Positions 9,228-19,778 of a stretch of 64,000 nt of DNA are shown here, one piece after another; position 1 is the first letter of the stretch; each line of letters opens with the position of its first letter. This DNA comes from Mycetohabitans rhizoxinica HKI 454 (GTDB taxonomy: Bacteria > Pseudomonadota > Gammaproteobacteria > Burkholderiales > Burkholderiaceae). The stretch covers positions 2,271,205 through 2,335,204 of the forward strand of contig NC_014722.1 in NCBI RefSeq assembly GCF_000198775.1, given 5' to 3'. The notes under the pieces were generated by a model, which worked only from the letters and a program-made list of their open reading frames with translations, was not told the DNA's origin and made no database searches. The position numbers and the translations under genes were made by a program.

Positions 9228-9434
9228 TCGCCATGCGGGCGCCACTACAGCCGCGAGGCTTGGCACGCCTGTGATGCGGCCCGTCAACGCACGCAGTTGC
9301 TGCGCATCGAGTTGCGCGGCAAATTCCTCGGCCAGCGCGTGGAGAAATCCCCGCCATTGGCGCGAACATTGTTGACCTGGGAAACATTGCTAATCTGCGT
9401 TGTATTGCAGGGCCCGCTGCGTTTCGTCTGTCAT
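9228..9434 (-). pseudogene. 5' remnant resembling a cellulose-synthesis bcsD gene
   Basis: An ATG at 9434, preceded on the minus strand by GGGGATGG, opens MTDETQRALQYNAD and then hits TAG. In a shifted frame the sequence continues QCSRQWRGFLHALAEEFAAQ then LDAQQLRALTGRI. This W-x-x-FL-x-AL-x-x-E-x-x-x-x-LD-x-x-x-LR-x-L pattern recalls the N-terminus of Burkholderia-type BcsD cellulose-synthase accessory proteins. Only about 55 codons are recognisable before it runs into the yqgE-like piece. The family name is from memory of the pattern and is tentative. Confidence 0.4.
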
Positions 9435-9666
9435 TATCCATCCCCGAGAAAGTGTGAAGCAGCACGCGCGGTTGCTGGCTGACGCGAGGCGTCCAGCCAT
9501 AAAGCAAGGGCGCCGGCGCCCCGCTTGAGCGACACAGAAAAATGCGAATGCCGATACTATTGCAGCCCGTGATCTTTTATTGACGCTCTAAGGGCACAGG
9601 CGAGATGCTAGTGCACGATATTGAGCACTTGAGAATTTTTAACATACTCTAAAAAACGAGCGCCGA
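9435..9666. other. intergenic region upstream of apaH
   Basis: About 230 bases between the bcsD-like remnant and apaH. The last 100 bases are AT-rich and could hold the apaH promoter, but I cannot assign exact boxes. Confidence 0.35.
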
Positions 9667-10611
9667 ATGGATGTTCTGGCGCCTATTCAGCCGACCCTTA
9701 TGAAGTCATTTACACGCATTTTGAAATCGCTGCCGACCAACTACATGGTCGAACCGGACGCCGTAGCCAGCCCCGGCCACAACGCCGCCGCCCCCCCACC
9801 GATCGGCATCGGCGACGTCCAGGGTTGCTGCAACGCGTTGGATCGGCTGCTCGACAAGCTAGGTCCGTCGGCCGATACACAACTGTGGTTCGCCGGCGAC
9901 CTAGTCAACCGTGGCCCCACGTCGCTTGCAGCACTACGCCGCATCATCGGACTCGGCGATCGTGCCGTGGCCGTGCTCGGCAACCATGACCTTCACTTAT
10001 TGGCGATCGCGGCTGGCGTGCATCGCCCCAAGCGTGGCGATACGCTCGATGACATCCTCGCCGCGCCGGACGCCGCCGACTTGATCGACTGGCTGCGGCA
10101 TCGACCGCTCGCGCACTACGACGGGCAGCGGTTGCTCGTGCATGCCGGCGTGCTGCCGCAATGGGATGCCCGCGTCGCGCTCGAGCTGGCGCGCGAGATT
10201 GAAACGCAACTGCGGGGCGACGCTTGGAAAGCGTTCCTGCAGTCGCTGTGGGGCAACGAGCCGGACACGTGGCGCGATACGCTGCAAGGCGACGCGCGTT
10301 CACGCGTGATCATCAATGCAATGACACGCCTGCGCTTTTGCAACGCGCACGGACGGATGGAATTTGGCGCAAACGGCAGCCCGAATGCCGCACCGGTTGG
10401 ATTCATGCCATGGTTCGATGTGCCGCAGCGCCGCAGCGCCGACACGCTGGTGGTGTTCGGCCACTGGGCGGCGCTCGGCCTGGTGGTGCGCGACGACGTG
10501 ATCGCGCTGGACTCGGGCTGTGTCTGGGGAGGAAAGCTGTCCGCCGTACGATTGGACGCCGATCCACGGCGCCGGACCGTGATCCAAATCGACTGCGACA
10601 AGCAACGCTGA
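9667..10611 (+). CDS. apaH: bis(5'-nucleosyl)-tetraphosphatase, symmetrical
   Basis: Hydrolyses Ap4A to two ADP; a metallophosphatase of the PPP family acting in the cytoplasm. The protein carries the three metal-site motifs [14 protein letters not shown] and GNHDLHL in order, then a histidine-containing segment [11 protein letters not shown] and VFGHWAALG. The 314-residue frame begins at 9667, but conserved sequence starts only at IGIGDVQGC, so the Met at 9745 (giving 288 residues, close to the usual about 280) is an alternative start; neither has a strong ribosome-binding site. It is convergent with the acyltransferase gene, six bases apart. Confidence 0.9.
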   Translation: MDVLAPIQPTLMKSFTRILKSLPTNYMVEPDAVASPGHNAAAPPPIGIGDVQGCCNALDRLLDKLGPSADTQLWFAGDLVNRGPTSLAALRRIIGLGDRAVAVLGNHDLHLLAIAAGVHRPKRGDTLDDILAAPDAADLIDWLRHRPLAHYDGQRLLVHAGVLPQWDARVALELAREIETQLRGDAWKAFLQSLWGNEPDTWRDTLQGDARSRVIINAMTRLRFCNAHGRMEFGANGSPNAAPVGFMPWFDVPQRRSADTLVVFGHWAALGLVVRDDVIALDSGCVWGGKLSAVRLDADPRRRTVIQIDCDKQR

Positions 10612-10616
10612 GGCGT

Positions 10617-11498
10617 TCAGATCGCGGCGCGGTCCGGCTCTTCGCCCAACGTCGGAGCGGCGGGCGACGCCGAATCGCACGATCGCGCGTCACCCTGCCG
10701 TTTCGCATACGTCGGCGCCTGCGCCAGCACCGGCCGCATCAGCGGTGGCTTTACACGCTGCTGCAACTCGCTCAGCGCATCGCTCACCACGCGTTGCGCA
10801 TCACGCGCCACGACCCGTCGCTGCGTCCCCGCCTCGAGCGCGGCGCCGATGTACAGGTGCACGGTCAACGGCCCGTGGCGCAATAGCGCGCCCAACGATT
10901 GCCCAAGCGTGATGTCGCCCACATACGCGGGCGCGGTGGACTGGCACCCATGCGCATCCTCGTACATCAGGCAAATCGGTTGGACCGGCGCACCGGCCGA
11001 CACCGCAGCTTGGAACAGGTTCGCATGAAAAGGCAGCACCTCAACACCGTCGGACGTCGTGCCCTCCGGAAACACGCAGATCGGCCGCCCGCTTTGAAGT
11101 CGCTGCGCCAGTTCGTGCATGATCCGCTTTGCGTCGCTGCGCTTGTCGCGCTGCACAAATGCGGTATCGAGCTTGGCGGCCAGCCAGCCGACCACCGGCC
11201 AAGCGCGCACCTCCGCCTTGGAGACGAACGGTGTCGGCCGCCAGGCATTGATTACATAGATGTCGAGCCACGAGACGTGATTGCCGACCACCATTGTGCC
11301 TGCGTCAACGCGACGCTCGTCATGGTGTACGACGAGCCGCACGCCGGCAAGCGCGAGAAAGCGCAGGCTCCACTGTCGCGTCAATGCCCGGCGGCCGTCA
11401 TCGTCGGTGCGCGAAAAGCGCGTCGCGACCGTCCATGCGCCATGTAGCACGTGCGCGACGAGCCGTGCCTTGCGCCATGCGACTGATAACCGGTTCAC
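10617..11498 (-). CDS. lysophospholipid acyltransferase family protein (PlsC-type)
   Basis: Probably acylates 1-acyl-glycerol-3-phosphate or a related lysolipid at the inner membrane. The 293-residue protein has an N-terminal hydrophobic stretch (LRFLALAGVRLVV), the catalytic motif NHVSWLD (the H-x-x-x-x-D box; here preceded by VVG), the substrate motif CVFPEGTTSDG near residue 145, and an extended low-complexity C-terminus. Its start overlaps the pyrC' stop by four bases, so it is probably co-transcribed as the last gene of the yqgE-ruvX-pyrR-pyrB-pyrC' run. Confidence 0.85.
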   Translation of the reverse strand: MNRLSVAWRKARLVAHVLHGAWTVATRFSRTDDDGRRALTRQWSLRFLALAGVRLVVHHDERRVDAGTMVVGNHVSWLDIYVINAWRPTPFVSKAEVRAWPVVGWLAAKLDTAFVQRDKRSDAKRIMHELAQRLQSGRPICVFPEGTTSDGVEVLPFHANLFQAAVSAGAPVQPICLMYEDAHGCQSTAPAYVGDITLGQSLGALLRHGPLTVHLYIGAALEAGTQRRVVARDAQRVVSDALSELQQRVKPPLMRPVLAQAPTYAKRQGDARSCDSASPAAPTLGEEPDRAAI

Positions 11499-12796
11499 GC
11501 CTGCCGGAGTCCGCTGTCGTACGCGACGCGCCCCGCGACGATCGTAGCGCGCACCCGCGCCGGCAATTCGTAGCCCAGGAACGGCGTATTGTGGCCTTGG
11601 CTTTTCAGCGCCCGCGGCTCAACATGCCAATGCGCGGCGGGATCGAACATACACAGGTCCGCAGTGACGCCGGGCTCGAGCCTGCCCGCCGGCAACCCGA
11701 GCAACCCAGCCGGCGCACAGGTGACCTTGGTCAGCGCGTATGCCAGCGACCGCTTCTCCTCAGCCGCCCACTTGAGCGTCAACGAGAGCAGCAACTCCAG
11801 TCCGGTCGCCCCGGGCGACGCCTCACCGAAGGGCCGCAGCTTTTCATCGTCGTCCACAGGCGTATGATCCGAGCAGATCGCATCGATGGTGCCGTCAGCG
11901 AGCGCCGCGCGGATTGCATCACGGTCGCGGTGCGAGCGCAGCGGCGGATCGACGCGGAACTGAGCGTCAAAGTAGCCGATGTCCACGTCGATCAAGTGAA
12001 CGTGATTGATTGTGACGTCGCACGTGACCGGCAGCCCTTCGCGCTTGGCCGCGCGCACCAACTCGAGGCCTGCCGCCGACGACAAGTGTTGCAGATGAAC
12101 CCGCGCGCCCGTCGCGCGCATCAGCTCGAAGATCGTATGCAACGCAATCGTCTCGGCGGCCACCGGCACCGCCGACAGCCCGAGCCGCGACGCGACCGGT
12201 CCGCTGGCGGCGACACCACCTCGGCCCAGGTACGGGTCCTGCGGCCGCAACCAGACCGTGTAGCCGAACGTGTTCGCGTATTGCAGCGCCCGCAGCAGCA
12301 CCGTAGTATCGACGATCGGCCGTTCCGCCTGCGTGAAGCCGACGCATCCCGCCTCGGTCAACTCGGCCATCTCGGTGATCACCTCACCCTTCAGGCCCAC
12401 CGTCAATGCCCCGAGCGGATACACATGGACTTGGTCCAAATTGCGGGCACGGAACTTCAACATCTCGACCAGCCCCGGCTCGTCCAGCGGCGGGTCAGTA
12501 TCGGGCGGGCACACGAGGCTAGTCACGCCGCCGGCTAGCGCCGCGGCCATCTCGGACTCCAGCGTCGCGCGATACTCGTATCCCGGCTCGCGCAGCCGCG
12601 CGCACAAATCGACCAGTCCCGGGGCGATCGCCAGCCCCGTGGCATCGAGGGTTTGCGCATCGTGCAATGGCGCCGTGGCGGCGCCGATCGAGACGATGCG
12701 GCCATCGGCGATCCAGATGTCCGCCTGCTGCTCGGTGCCCGCCGCCGGGTCGATAACGCGACCACCCTTAATATGAATCTTCATGCTCGTAGACAT
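11495..12796 (-). CDS. dihydroorotase-like protein PyrC' (probably catalytically inactive ATCase partner)
   Basis: Amidohydrolase-fold protein of 433 residues in the class I dihydroorotase family, starting MSTSMKIHIKGGRVIDPAAG. Active class I enzymes have D-x-H-x-H-x-R-E-P after the first strand; here that place reads LVDLCARLREPG, so both metal-binding histidines are missing. This is the hallmark of the non-catalytic PyrC' (PyrX) subunit that assembles with aspartate transcarbamoylase in Pseudomonas and Burkholderia. CSDHTPVDDDEK near residue 305 is retained. It lies 34 bases downstream of pyrB, in keeping with a structural role. A separate active dihydroorotase should exist elsewhere. Confidence 0.88.
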   Translation of the reverse strand: MSTSMKIHIKGGRVIDPAAGTEQQADIWIADGRIVSIGAATAPLHDAQTLDATGLAIAPGLVDLCARLREPGYEYRATLESEMAAALAGGVTSLVCPPDTDPPLDEPGLVEMLKFRARNLDQVHVYPLGALTVGLKGEVITEMAELTEAGCVGFTQAERPIVDTTVLLRALQYANTFGYTVWLRPQDPYLGRGGVAASGPVASRLGLSAVPVAAETIALHTIFELMRATGARVHLQHLSSAAGLELVRAAKREGLPVTCDVTINHVHLIDVDIGYFDAQFRVDPPLRSHRDRDAIRAALADGTIDAICSDHTPVDDDEKLRPFGEASPGATGLELLLSLTLKWAAEEKRSLAYALTKVTCAPAGLLGLPAGRLEPGVTADLCMFDPAAHWHVEPRALKSQGHNTPFLGYELPARVRATIVAGRVAYDSGLRQA

Positions 12797-12830
12797 GCTC
12801 TCGAATGCTTGCCGCTGTGTTTGCTGCGTT

Positions 12831-13895
12831 TCAGTCGTTGTTACCCGCGACGATGCCCATCACCGCCATGCGCACCGCGATACCGAACGTGACCTGGTTT
12901 AAAATCACGGCCTGCGGGCCGTCCGCGACGCTTGATTCAATCTCGACGCCGCGGTTCATCGGTCCCGGATGCATGACGATCGCATCGGGCTTGGCGTACG
13001 CGAGCCGCTCCGATGTCAGGCCCCACGTCTTGAAGTACTCCTGCGCCGACGGCAACAATGCGCCACTCATGCGCTCGTTCTGCAGACGCAGCATGATGAT
13101 CACGTCAACGTCGCGCAAGCCCTGCTGCATGTCGTGGAAAACGCGCACGCCAAGGTGCTCCAGCCCACCGGGTAGCAGCGTGCGGGGTCCGATCGCGCGG
13201 ATCTCAGGCACACCCAGCGTGGTCAGCGCATGGATATCGGAGCGCGCGACGCGCGAATGAAGGATGTCGCCGACGATGGCCACCCGCAGTTGCGTGAAAT
13301 CGCGCTTGTAGTGGCGAATCGTGTACATGTCCAACAGCCCCTGCGTCGGGTGCGCGTGGCGACCGTCTCCGGCATTGATCACACGCACGTGCGGTGCGCA
13401 GTGCTGCGCGATCAGGTACGGCGCACCGCTTTGCGCATGCCGCACGACGAACATGTCCGCATGCATCGCCGACAGGTTGTTGATCGTGTCCAGCAGCGAC
13501 TCACCCTTGCTCGTCGATGACGCATTGATGTTCAAATTCAGCACGTCTGCGGACAGCCGCTTCGCGGCGATCTCGAACGTCGTGCGTGTGCGCGTCGAAT
13601 TCTCGAAGAACAGGTTAAACACCGATTTACCGCGCAATAACGGCACCTTTTTGACATCGCGGTCCGTCACGCTGACGAACTGGGCCGCGGTATCCAAGAT
13701 ATGCGTGACCACCGCGCGGGGCAGGCCCTCGATCGTCAGCAGATGCTTGAGCTCGCCATGCCGATTCAATTGCGGGTGGCCGCGCAGGAAACCCGGGCAG
13801 AATGCGCCGGGTGCTGGCGCGGCGGGGCGCTGCCCATCAGCGTGCGGCGCGGCGGTGCGCGTCGGTTCGGCGGGCTCTGGAGTAGCGGTATTCAT
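12831..13895 (-). CDS. pyrB: aspartate carbamoyltransferase catalytic chain
   Basis: Commits carbamoyl phosphate and aspartate to pyrimidine synthesis. The 354-residue protein has a proline/alanine-rich N-terminal extension of about 50 residues, then the carbamoyl-phosphate motif [13 protein letters not shown] (S-T-R-T-R), the [12 protein letters not shown] loop and the [10 protein letters not shown] motif. The N-terminal extension is characteristic of class A ATCases that pair with PyrC'. A regulatory pyrI gene is not present. Transcribed with pyrR upstream (112-base gap) and pyrC' downstream. Confidence 0.95.
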   Translation of the reverse strand: MNTATPEPAEPTRTAAPHADGQRPAAPAPGAFCPGFLRGHPQLNRHGELKHLLTIEGLPRAVVTHILDTAAQFVSVTDRDVKKVPLLRGKSVFNLFFENSTRTRTTFEIAAKRLSADVLNLNINASSTSKGESLLDTINNLSAMHADMFVVRHAQSGAPYLIAQHCAPHVRVINAGDGRHAHPTQGLLDMYTIRHYKRDFTQLRVAIVGDILHSRVARSDIHALTTLGVPEIRAIGPRTLLPGGLEHLGVRVFHDMQQGLRDVDVIIMLRLQNERMSGALLPSAQEYFKTWGLTSERLAYAKPDAIVMHPGPMNRGVEIESSVADGPQAVILNQVTFGIAVRMAVMGIVAGNND

Positions 13896-14007
13896 GGATA
13901 GCGCGGTTCGATCATGAACGGGGTGACAGCCGCGTAGCCGTCACCGGATGAAATAAGCAATGCAACACTAGCCAACGCGCGGTACGCCCATAGGCGCGAC
14001 GCTGTCG

Positions 14008-14535
14008 TCACCACGCTCGCGCTTCGGTGACGAACGCCAGCGCGCCGTGGCTGTCACGCCGCAACACGAGCGTCTCGGTCGCCGGCACGTCGAGCACCGC
14101 GCCAGCGAAGCGCGCGGCAATCGGCAACTCACGGCCGCCGCGGTCGACCAGCACGGCCAACTCAACGCACGCCGGGCGGCCGTAATCGTACAGCTCGTTG
14201 ATCGCGGCACGGATCGTGCGCCCGGTGAACAACACGTCATCCACCAACACGATGCGCATGCCATCGACGCCGAACGGCAACGACGTGGGCTGCGCCTGGC
14301 TGTGCAGGCCTTTTTTCGCATAGTCATCGCGGTGCAGCGCGACATTGACGACGCCAAAAGAGGCCGCGCCCAGGTCTTGGGCAAGCCGTTCGGCAATCCA
14401 CGCGCCGCCGCTATAGATCCCCGCCAGCGCGGTTGTGCCCGAGCGTATCGCATCGCCCAACGCAGCCTGCAACGGGTCGCGCATCGCGCGATACAACTGT
14501 TCCGCGTCAATCGACGCAATGGCGGCACTCATCAT
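14008..14535 (-). CDS. pyrR: PyrR bifunctional pyrimidine regulator / uracil phosphoribosyltransferase
   Basis: Phosphoribosyltransferase-fold protein of about 175 residues. In Bacillus PyrR attenuates pyr operons; in proteobacteria the RNA-binding role is less certain and it may mainly be a uracil phosphoribosyltransferase. The PRPP-binding motif [20 protein letters not shown] is intact. I start at 14535 ([20 protein letters not shown]) because the longer frame to 14637 is ruvX in another frame. It overlaps the ruvX 3' end by 29 bases. The first third of this gene also exists as a decayed copy at 8880-9064. Confidence 0.92.
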   Translation of the reverse strand: MMSAAIASIDAEQLYRAMRDPLQAALGDAIRSGTTALAGIYSGGAWIAERLAQDLGAASFGVVNVALHRDDYAKKGLHSQAQPTSLPFGVDGMRIVLVDDVLFTGRTIRAAINELYDYGRPACVELAVLVDRGGRELPIAARFAGAVLDVPATETLVLRRDSHGALAFVTEARAW

Positions 14536-14947
14536 CGGCTCTCGGATAGCTCTGTTCGTCAAAATACTGCTGAAGAATGATGCAGGCGGCCTGTGCGTCC
14601 ACGACGGCACCACGCGCGCCTGCCGCTTCGGCCGCAACCGACGAATAGCGCTCGTCGACCCAGGTCACCGGCAGGTTGAAGCGCCCATTAAGTTGATTGC
14701 CGAAACGCCGCGCCTGCCGCGTCATCTCGTGCGGTGCGCCATCGGGATGCACTGGTAGCCCGACGACCAGCCGCAGCGGCTGCCATTGGCCGATCAACTC
14801 GCCCACCGCGGCGAAACGGTATTCGCGATTGCGGTTTTCGACGGTCGTGAGTGCCCGAGCGCAGCGAGTCAGCGTGTTGCCAATCGCCACGCCGATGCGC
14901 TTGTGTCCGTAGTCGAACGCGAGCAGCGTGGCCGCCGCCGTACTCAT
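14507..14947 (-). CDS. ruvX: Holliday junction resolvase-like protein RuvX (YqgF)
   Basis: RNase H-fold nuclease family protein, linked to 16S rRNA 5' maturation and Holliday-junction processing. The 146-residue product shows [17 protein letters not shown] (first catalytic Asp), [18 protein letters not shown] in mid-protein and [15 protein letters not shown] (the W-x-DERYS/T motif). It overlaps yqgE by four bases and pyrR by 29, so it lies inside a translationally coupled run. Confidence 0.95.
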   Translation of the reverse strand: MSTAAATLLAFDYGHKRIGVAIGNTLTRCARALTTVENRNREYRFAAVGELIGQWQPLRLVVGLPVHPDGAPHEMTRQARRFGNQLNGRFNLPVTWVDERYSSVAAEAAGARGAVVDAQAACIILQQYFDEQSYPRADDECRHCVD

Positions 14948-15522
14948 GCGTGGCCTGCCTCGCCGGAGAGCATCGTCGATGAGATGCCCAGCAGCGCGAG
15001 CGCCGCGTCGAAACGTTGCTCGGCCGGCACGTCAAACACGATCTTCGGATCCGCCTCGACGGTCAGCCAGCCATTCTTCGAAATCTCGTCCTCCAGCTGC
15101 CCCGCGCCCCAGCCAGCATGCCCAAGCGTCAGCAAGAAGCGCTTGGGCCCGTTGCCGTTCGCGACCGCTTCGAGCACGTCCTTCGACGTGGTCATTTCCA
15201 GCCCGCTGGGCACCGACATCGACGACGTATAGTTGCCGCTGCCAACCGGCTCATGCAGCACAAAGCCGCGCTCGGTCTGCACCGGCCCGCCGAAATAGAC
15301 GGGTACGTGCAACAGCGGCTCGATCTCTAGCTTCAGATCGATGCGAGAAAACAGCGCCTGCAGATCGATATCGGTCGGTCTGTTGATCACCAGCCCGAAC
15401 GCGCCGCGCTCGCTGTGATCGCAGAGGTACACCACCGTTCCGGAAAAAGTGGGATCAGCCATGCTTGGCATGGCGATCAGGAACTGGTTGGTCAGGTTGA
15501 TGCGATCAGTGGTCTTTGACAT
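14944..15522 (-). CDS. yqgE: UPF0301 / YqgE family protein
   Basis: Conserved cytoplasmic protein of unknown mechanism, nearly always next to ruvX. The 192-residue product starts [20 protein letters not shown] and has [36 protein letters not shown] and the C-terminal [15 protein letters not shown], all typical of YqgE. First intact gene of the yqgE-ruvX-pyrR-pyrB-pyrC'-acyltransferase run. A fragment of it is duplicated at 9091-9212. Confidence 0.93.
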   Translation of the reverse strand: MSKTTDRINLTNQFLIAMPSMADPTFSGTVVYLCDHSERGAFGLVINRPTDIDLQALFSRIDLKLEIEPLLHVPVYFGGPVQTERGFVLHEPVGSGNYTSSMSVPSGLEMTTSKDVLEAVANGNGPKRFLLTLGHAGWGAGQLEDEISKNGWLTVEADPKIVFDVPAEQRFDAALALLGISSTMLSGEAGHA

Positions 15523-16249
15523 GTTTCAGATTTTAGCAAAGACCCGGGGGTCCCTAGCGACTTCGATGATGGCACTTTGCCGACTCCACTATAGCCCGGC
15601 CACGCGCCGGCCTGCCTTCGATTGCACTGTCCAGGTCGAACAGCACGGCAGCTGGATCGGGCAGCGGAATGCCGACGGCAATCTGGTACAACCGCCGCTT
15701 GAGCGTCTCGCCCGTTCCCCGCACAGCCCAGCGCGTACGTTGCCACGCCGCCTCGAGCGTGGCGCGCACCAATCCGGACGGTGCATAGCTCATGCTGCGC
15801 GCGTGCTGCGCAAGCAGCAAGTCCAATCGTGCAATCACACGCTTGGCATGGGCCTGCGCAACGTCGCTGCCATCCTGCCGCAGTCGAAACGCGGGCAGCG
15901 CAACGCACCGGCGGCCAGCCAGCCGTCTTAAGGGTCTGGAACTTTCAACTCCATGACGCCATCCTGCAGCTCGTTCAGGCAGCCGCCGACCTGCTCGAGC
16001 AACGCCGGCGCGTCGTCAGCATGGGCTCGCAGCACCGGCATCAGCACTAGCACCAGCAAACAGCGCGTGGCTCACACCGCACGCGCAGGAGCAACCACGC
16101 CTCCAGGCGGCTGATCGGATGCAGAACGGCCGCCGACATCGGTCGTGCAACCAGGACGAGGTTATCGAGCGACAGCGGGGACTCCATGCCCCCAATCGAT
16201 GCGCGTGCACACCACTCGCTATCGATGCAACGTGTTGGCGCTCGGCGGT
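15523..16249 (-). pseudogene. unrecognised broken gene between rubredoxin and yqgE
   Basis: About 730 bases with no intact gene, but protein-like minus-strand segments in different frames: LLVLVLMPVLRAHADDAPAL continuing LLEQVGGCLNELQDGVMELK (about 16070-15945), then AKRVIARLDLLLAQHARSMS continuing YAPSGLVRATLEAAWQRTRW (about 15860-15700) and RRLYQIAVGIPLPDPAAVLF (about 15680-15620). The first part looks like a hydrophobic signal segment ending at a stop, and the second is a helical region. I do not recognise the family. In other proteobacteria type IV pilus or Chp genes can sit here, but nothing visible proves that origin. Confidence 0.4.
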
Positions 16250-16420
16250 TCAGATTTGGACCATTTCGAAATCTTCCTTCCGTGCACCGCACTCGGGGCA
16301 CGTCCAGTTGATCGGGACATCCTCCCAACGCGTGCCGGGCGGGATCCCCTCTTCCGGAAGACCAGCTTCTTCGTCGTAGATCCAACCGCAAATCAGGCAC
16401 ATCCAGCTCTTGTATTCCAT
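16250..16420 (-). CDS. rubredoxin
   Basis: Small iron-only electron carrier of 56 residues, starting MEYKSWMCLICGWIYDEEAG. The four iron ligands are present as C-L-I-C near the N-terminus and C-P-E-C near residue 42, with the usual GTRWEDVPINWTCPECG context. The longer frame to 16498 adds residues without family resemblance, so I place the start at 16420. It is divergent from thiD, as is common in Burkholderiaceae. Confidence 0.93.
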   Translation of the reverse strand: MEYKSWMCLICGWIYDEEAGLPEEGIPPGTRWEDVPINWTCPECGARKEDFEMVQI

Positions 16421-16583
16421 CTTGTTGCCGCGTCGAATGAGTGATCCGTTACAATGAAAGGCACGATGGTACCTTGTCGCCGCGTCGCTGCCTAGCAACG
16501 GTTATGCAGCGCGGCCGGCCGATTCGAAAACGCGGGTTCATGCCGCAGCCTTCGCCATCCCCCTGTAACGCTTCACGCCTTCC

Positions 16584-17447
16584 ATGTCCAGCGACACCCC
16601 TCCAATTGTTCTTACCTTTGGCCTGTCGGACCCGACCGGCGCATCCGGCCTGCAGGCCGACCTGCTCACGCTGGCCAGCATCGGCTGCCATGGGGTGTCG
16701 GTGTTGACCGGCTATGCGGTGCGCGATTCGGCGGCCGCCGGCGACGTGACCGGCCTGGACCCCGAGGCGGTCGCGTCGCAAGCCCGGATGCTGCTCGAGG
16801 ACATGCCAGTTGCCGCCTTTAAAGTCGGCGCGACAACACGGGCCGAAATTGTCAGCGCAATTGCGGAAGTTGTTGCAGATTATGACGATCTGCCGCTGAT
16901 CCTGGTTCCGGACTTCACGCTCGATGAGCAGCATGTGTTGGCCGGCGACGAGTTGCGCGAGTCGATCGCGGAACTGCTCGCGCCACAGACGACGTTGCTG
17001 ATCGCAGACCCGGCGACGCTCATGCAGTTGGCGCAGCCGGATGCCGATGCCGATCCGATCACGCTCGACAGTGCCATCGCCCACCTGCTCGAGCAGGGCT
17101 GTGAATACGTGTTGTGTACCGACGCGCGGCCTTCGCAACTGCTCAACACGTTGTTCAGCGAAGAAGGTCAGGTCCGTCAGGATGCATGGGACCGCGGCAG
17201 CGAGCGGCTGATTGGGCTTGCCGATACGCTGGGCGCTGCGATTACGGCACTGCTCGCCAATGGTCAAGACCCGGGCGAGGCAGTGCGCGAGGCGCAGGAG
17301 TACGTGCACCAGGCCATCAAGCACGCCTATCGACCGGGCATGGGCGGATACATGCTGGACCGCTTCTTCTGGGCCCGCACCACAGACGAAGGTCAAAGTC
17401 CGCCGGCTGCGAAGCCGAACACGCCCGCCGGCGCGTTGCGTCATTGA
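16584..17447 (+). CDS. thiD: hydroxymethylpyrimidine/phosphomethylpyrimidine kinase
   Basis: Phosphorylates HMP and HMP-P in thiamine biosynthesis; ribokinase-like fold. The 287-residue product opens MSSDTPPIVLTFGLSDPTGA with SGLQADLLT following (substrate loop D-P-T/S-G-x-x-G-x-Q-A-D), and has AFKVGATT and the anion-hole segment GLADTLGAAITALLANG near residue 210. The first loop reads SDPTGASG rather than the usual SDPSGGAG, a variant that may be typical of this lineage. I see no TPP riboswitch in the upstream 160 bases. It ends at a strong bidirectional terminator. Confidence 0.88.
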   Translation: MSSDTPPIVLTFGLSDPTGASGLQADLLTLASIGCHGVSVLTGYAVRDSAAAGDVTGLDPEAVASQARMLLEDMPVAAFKVGATTRAEIVSAIAEVVADYDDLPLILVPDFTLDEQHVLAGDELRESIAELLAPQTTLLIADPATLMQLAQPDADADPITLDSAIAHLLEQGCEYVLCTDARPSQLLNTLFSEEGQVRQDAWDRGSERLIGLADTLGAAITALLANGQDPGEAVREAQEYVHQAIKHAYRPGMGGYMLDRFFWARTTDEGQSPPAAKPNTPAGALRH

Positions 17448-17532
17448 CCTGAGCCCCGCTAACATTCACGCGAGACAAGACACCGCTCTGTGTTGGTCAC
17501 CGTGACCGGTAGCGGGCAGCAGCAGTCGGCGC

Positions 17533-17572
17533 ACTATAAAAAAACCCGCAGCGATGCGGGTTTTTTTATAGT
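17533..17572. terminator. bidirectional rho-independent terminator between thiD and groEL
   Basis: A perfect 17-bp inverted repeat (arms 17533-17549 and 17556-17572) with a six-base loop AGCGAT. The stem has a CCCGC core flanked by seven A and seven T residues, so it presents a U-tract on either strand and can stop both thiD (+) and groEL (-) transcripts. Confidence 0.93.
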
Positions 17573-17628
17573 CGGGCGAGCGGCGCCCGCCACGGGGCGC
17601 CGCTCGGACTCCATCCGGCGAGCCGAAT

Positions 17629-19275
<1,647 letters not shown>

Positions 19276-19314
19276 CTAACTCCTTGAAATCTTTGGAAAG
19301 CCGAACTGCGACCG

Positions 19315-19605
19315 TTACTTTTGGACGACCGCCATGATGTCTTCTTCGCGCATGACGAGCAACTCCTGCCCATCGACTTTGACCGTTTGGCCAGCATACT
19401 TGCCAAACAACACACGGTCACCCACCTTGACGTCGAGCGCGATCTGCGCGCCCTTGTCATCACGCTTGCCCGGGCCGATGGCCAGGACTTCGCCCTGATC
19501 AGGCTTTTCAGCCGCTGCATCGGGAATCACGATGCCCGACGCCGTCTTGGTTTCCTGGTCCAGACGCTTGACGATGACGCGATCGTGCAAAGGACGAAGG
19601 TTCAT
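19315..19605 (-). CDS. groS: co-chaperonin GroES (10 kDa)
   Basis: Lid of the GroEL chamber; 96 residues starting [20 protein letters not shown], with the mobile loop [18 protein letters not shown], and [20 protein letters not shown] and a C-terminal [12 protein letters not shown]. First gene of the groESL operon. An AAAGGAG Shine-Dalgarno lies just upstream of the ATG, and the promoter plus CIRCE operator lie 85-140 bases upstream. Confidence 0.97.
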   Translation of the reverse strand: MNLRPLHDRVIVKRLDQETKTASGIVIPDAAAEKPDQGEVLAIGPGKRDDKGAQIALDVKVGDRVLFGKYAGQTVKVDGQELLVMREEDIMAVVQK

Positions 19606-19689
19606 ACATACTCCTTTTGTGTTTCAGGCTGAAGAACGCTTTTTTAACGTTGGCACCCGGCAAGCCAGGCGCCCTGATGGCACGGGTTG

Positions 19690-19744
19690 TTAGCACTCAC
19701 GTGCGGCGAGTGCTAATTATATGGACGGGTGAGGACTATTTCAA
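19690..19744 (-). promoter_or_regulatory. groESL promoter with CIRCE (HrcA) operator
   Basis: A perfect CIRCE element at 19690-19716: TTAGCACTC, nine bases, GAGTGCTAA. Abutting it on the minus strand is a sigma-70 type promoter with -35 TTGAAA (19744-19739), a 17-base spacer and -10 TATAAT (19721-19716). The -10 box shares its last base with the CIRCE arm, so HrcA bound here would block transcription initiation. I found no sigma-32 promoter. Confidence 0.92.
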
Positions 19745-19778
19745 GAACCCGAATTTTCTTTAGCGCACAGCATTGTGC

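Noticed and set aside
11294..12538. 414-codon + strand frame opposite pyrC'
   Set aside because: Shadow of pyrC' with an Arg/Gln/His-rich product.
16421..16583. Possible TPP riboswitch before thiD
   Set aside because: I looked for the THI-box CUGAGA core and paired elements and did not see them.
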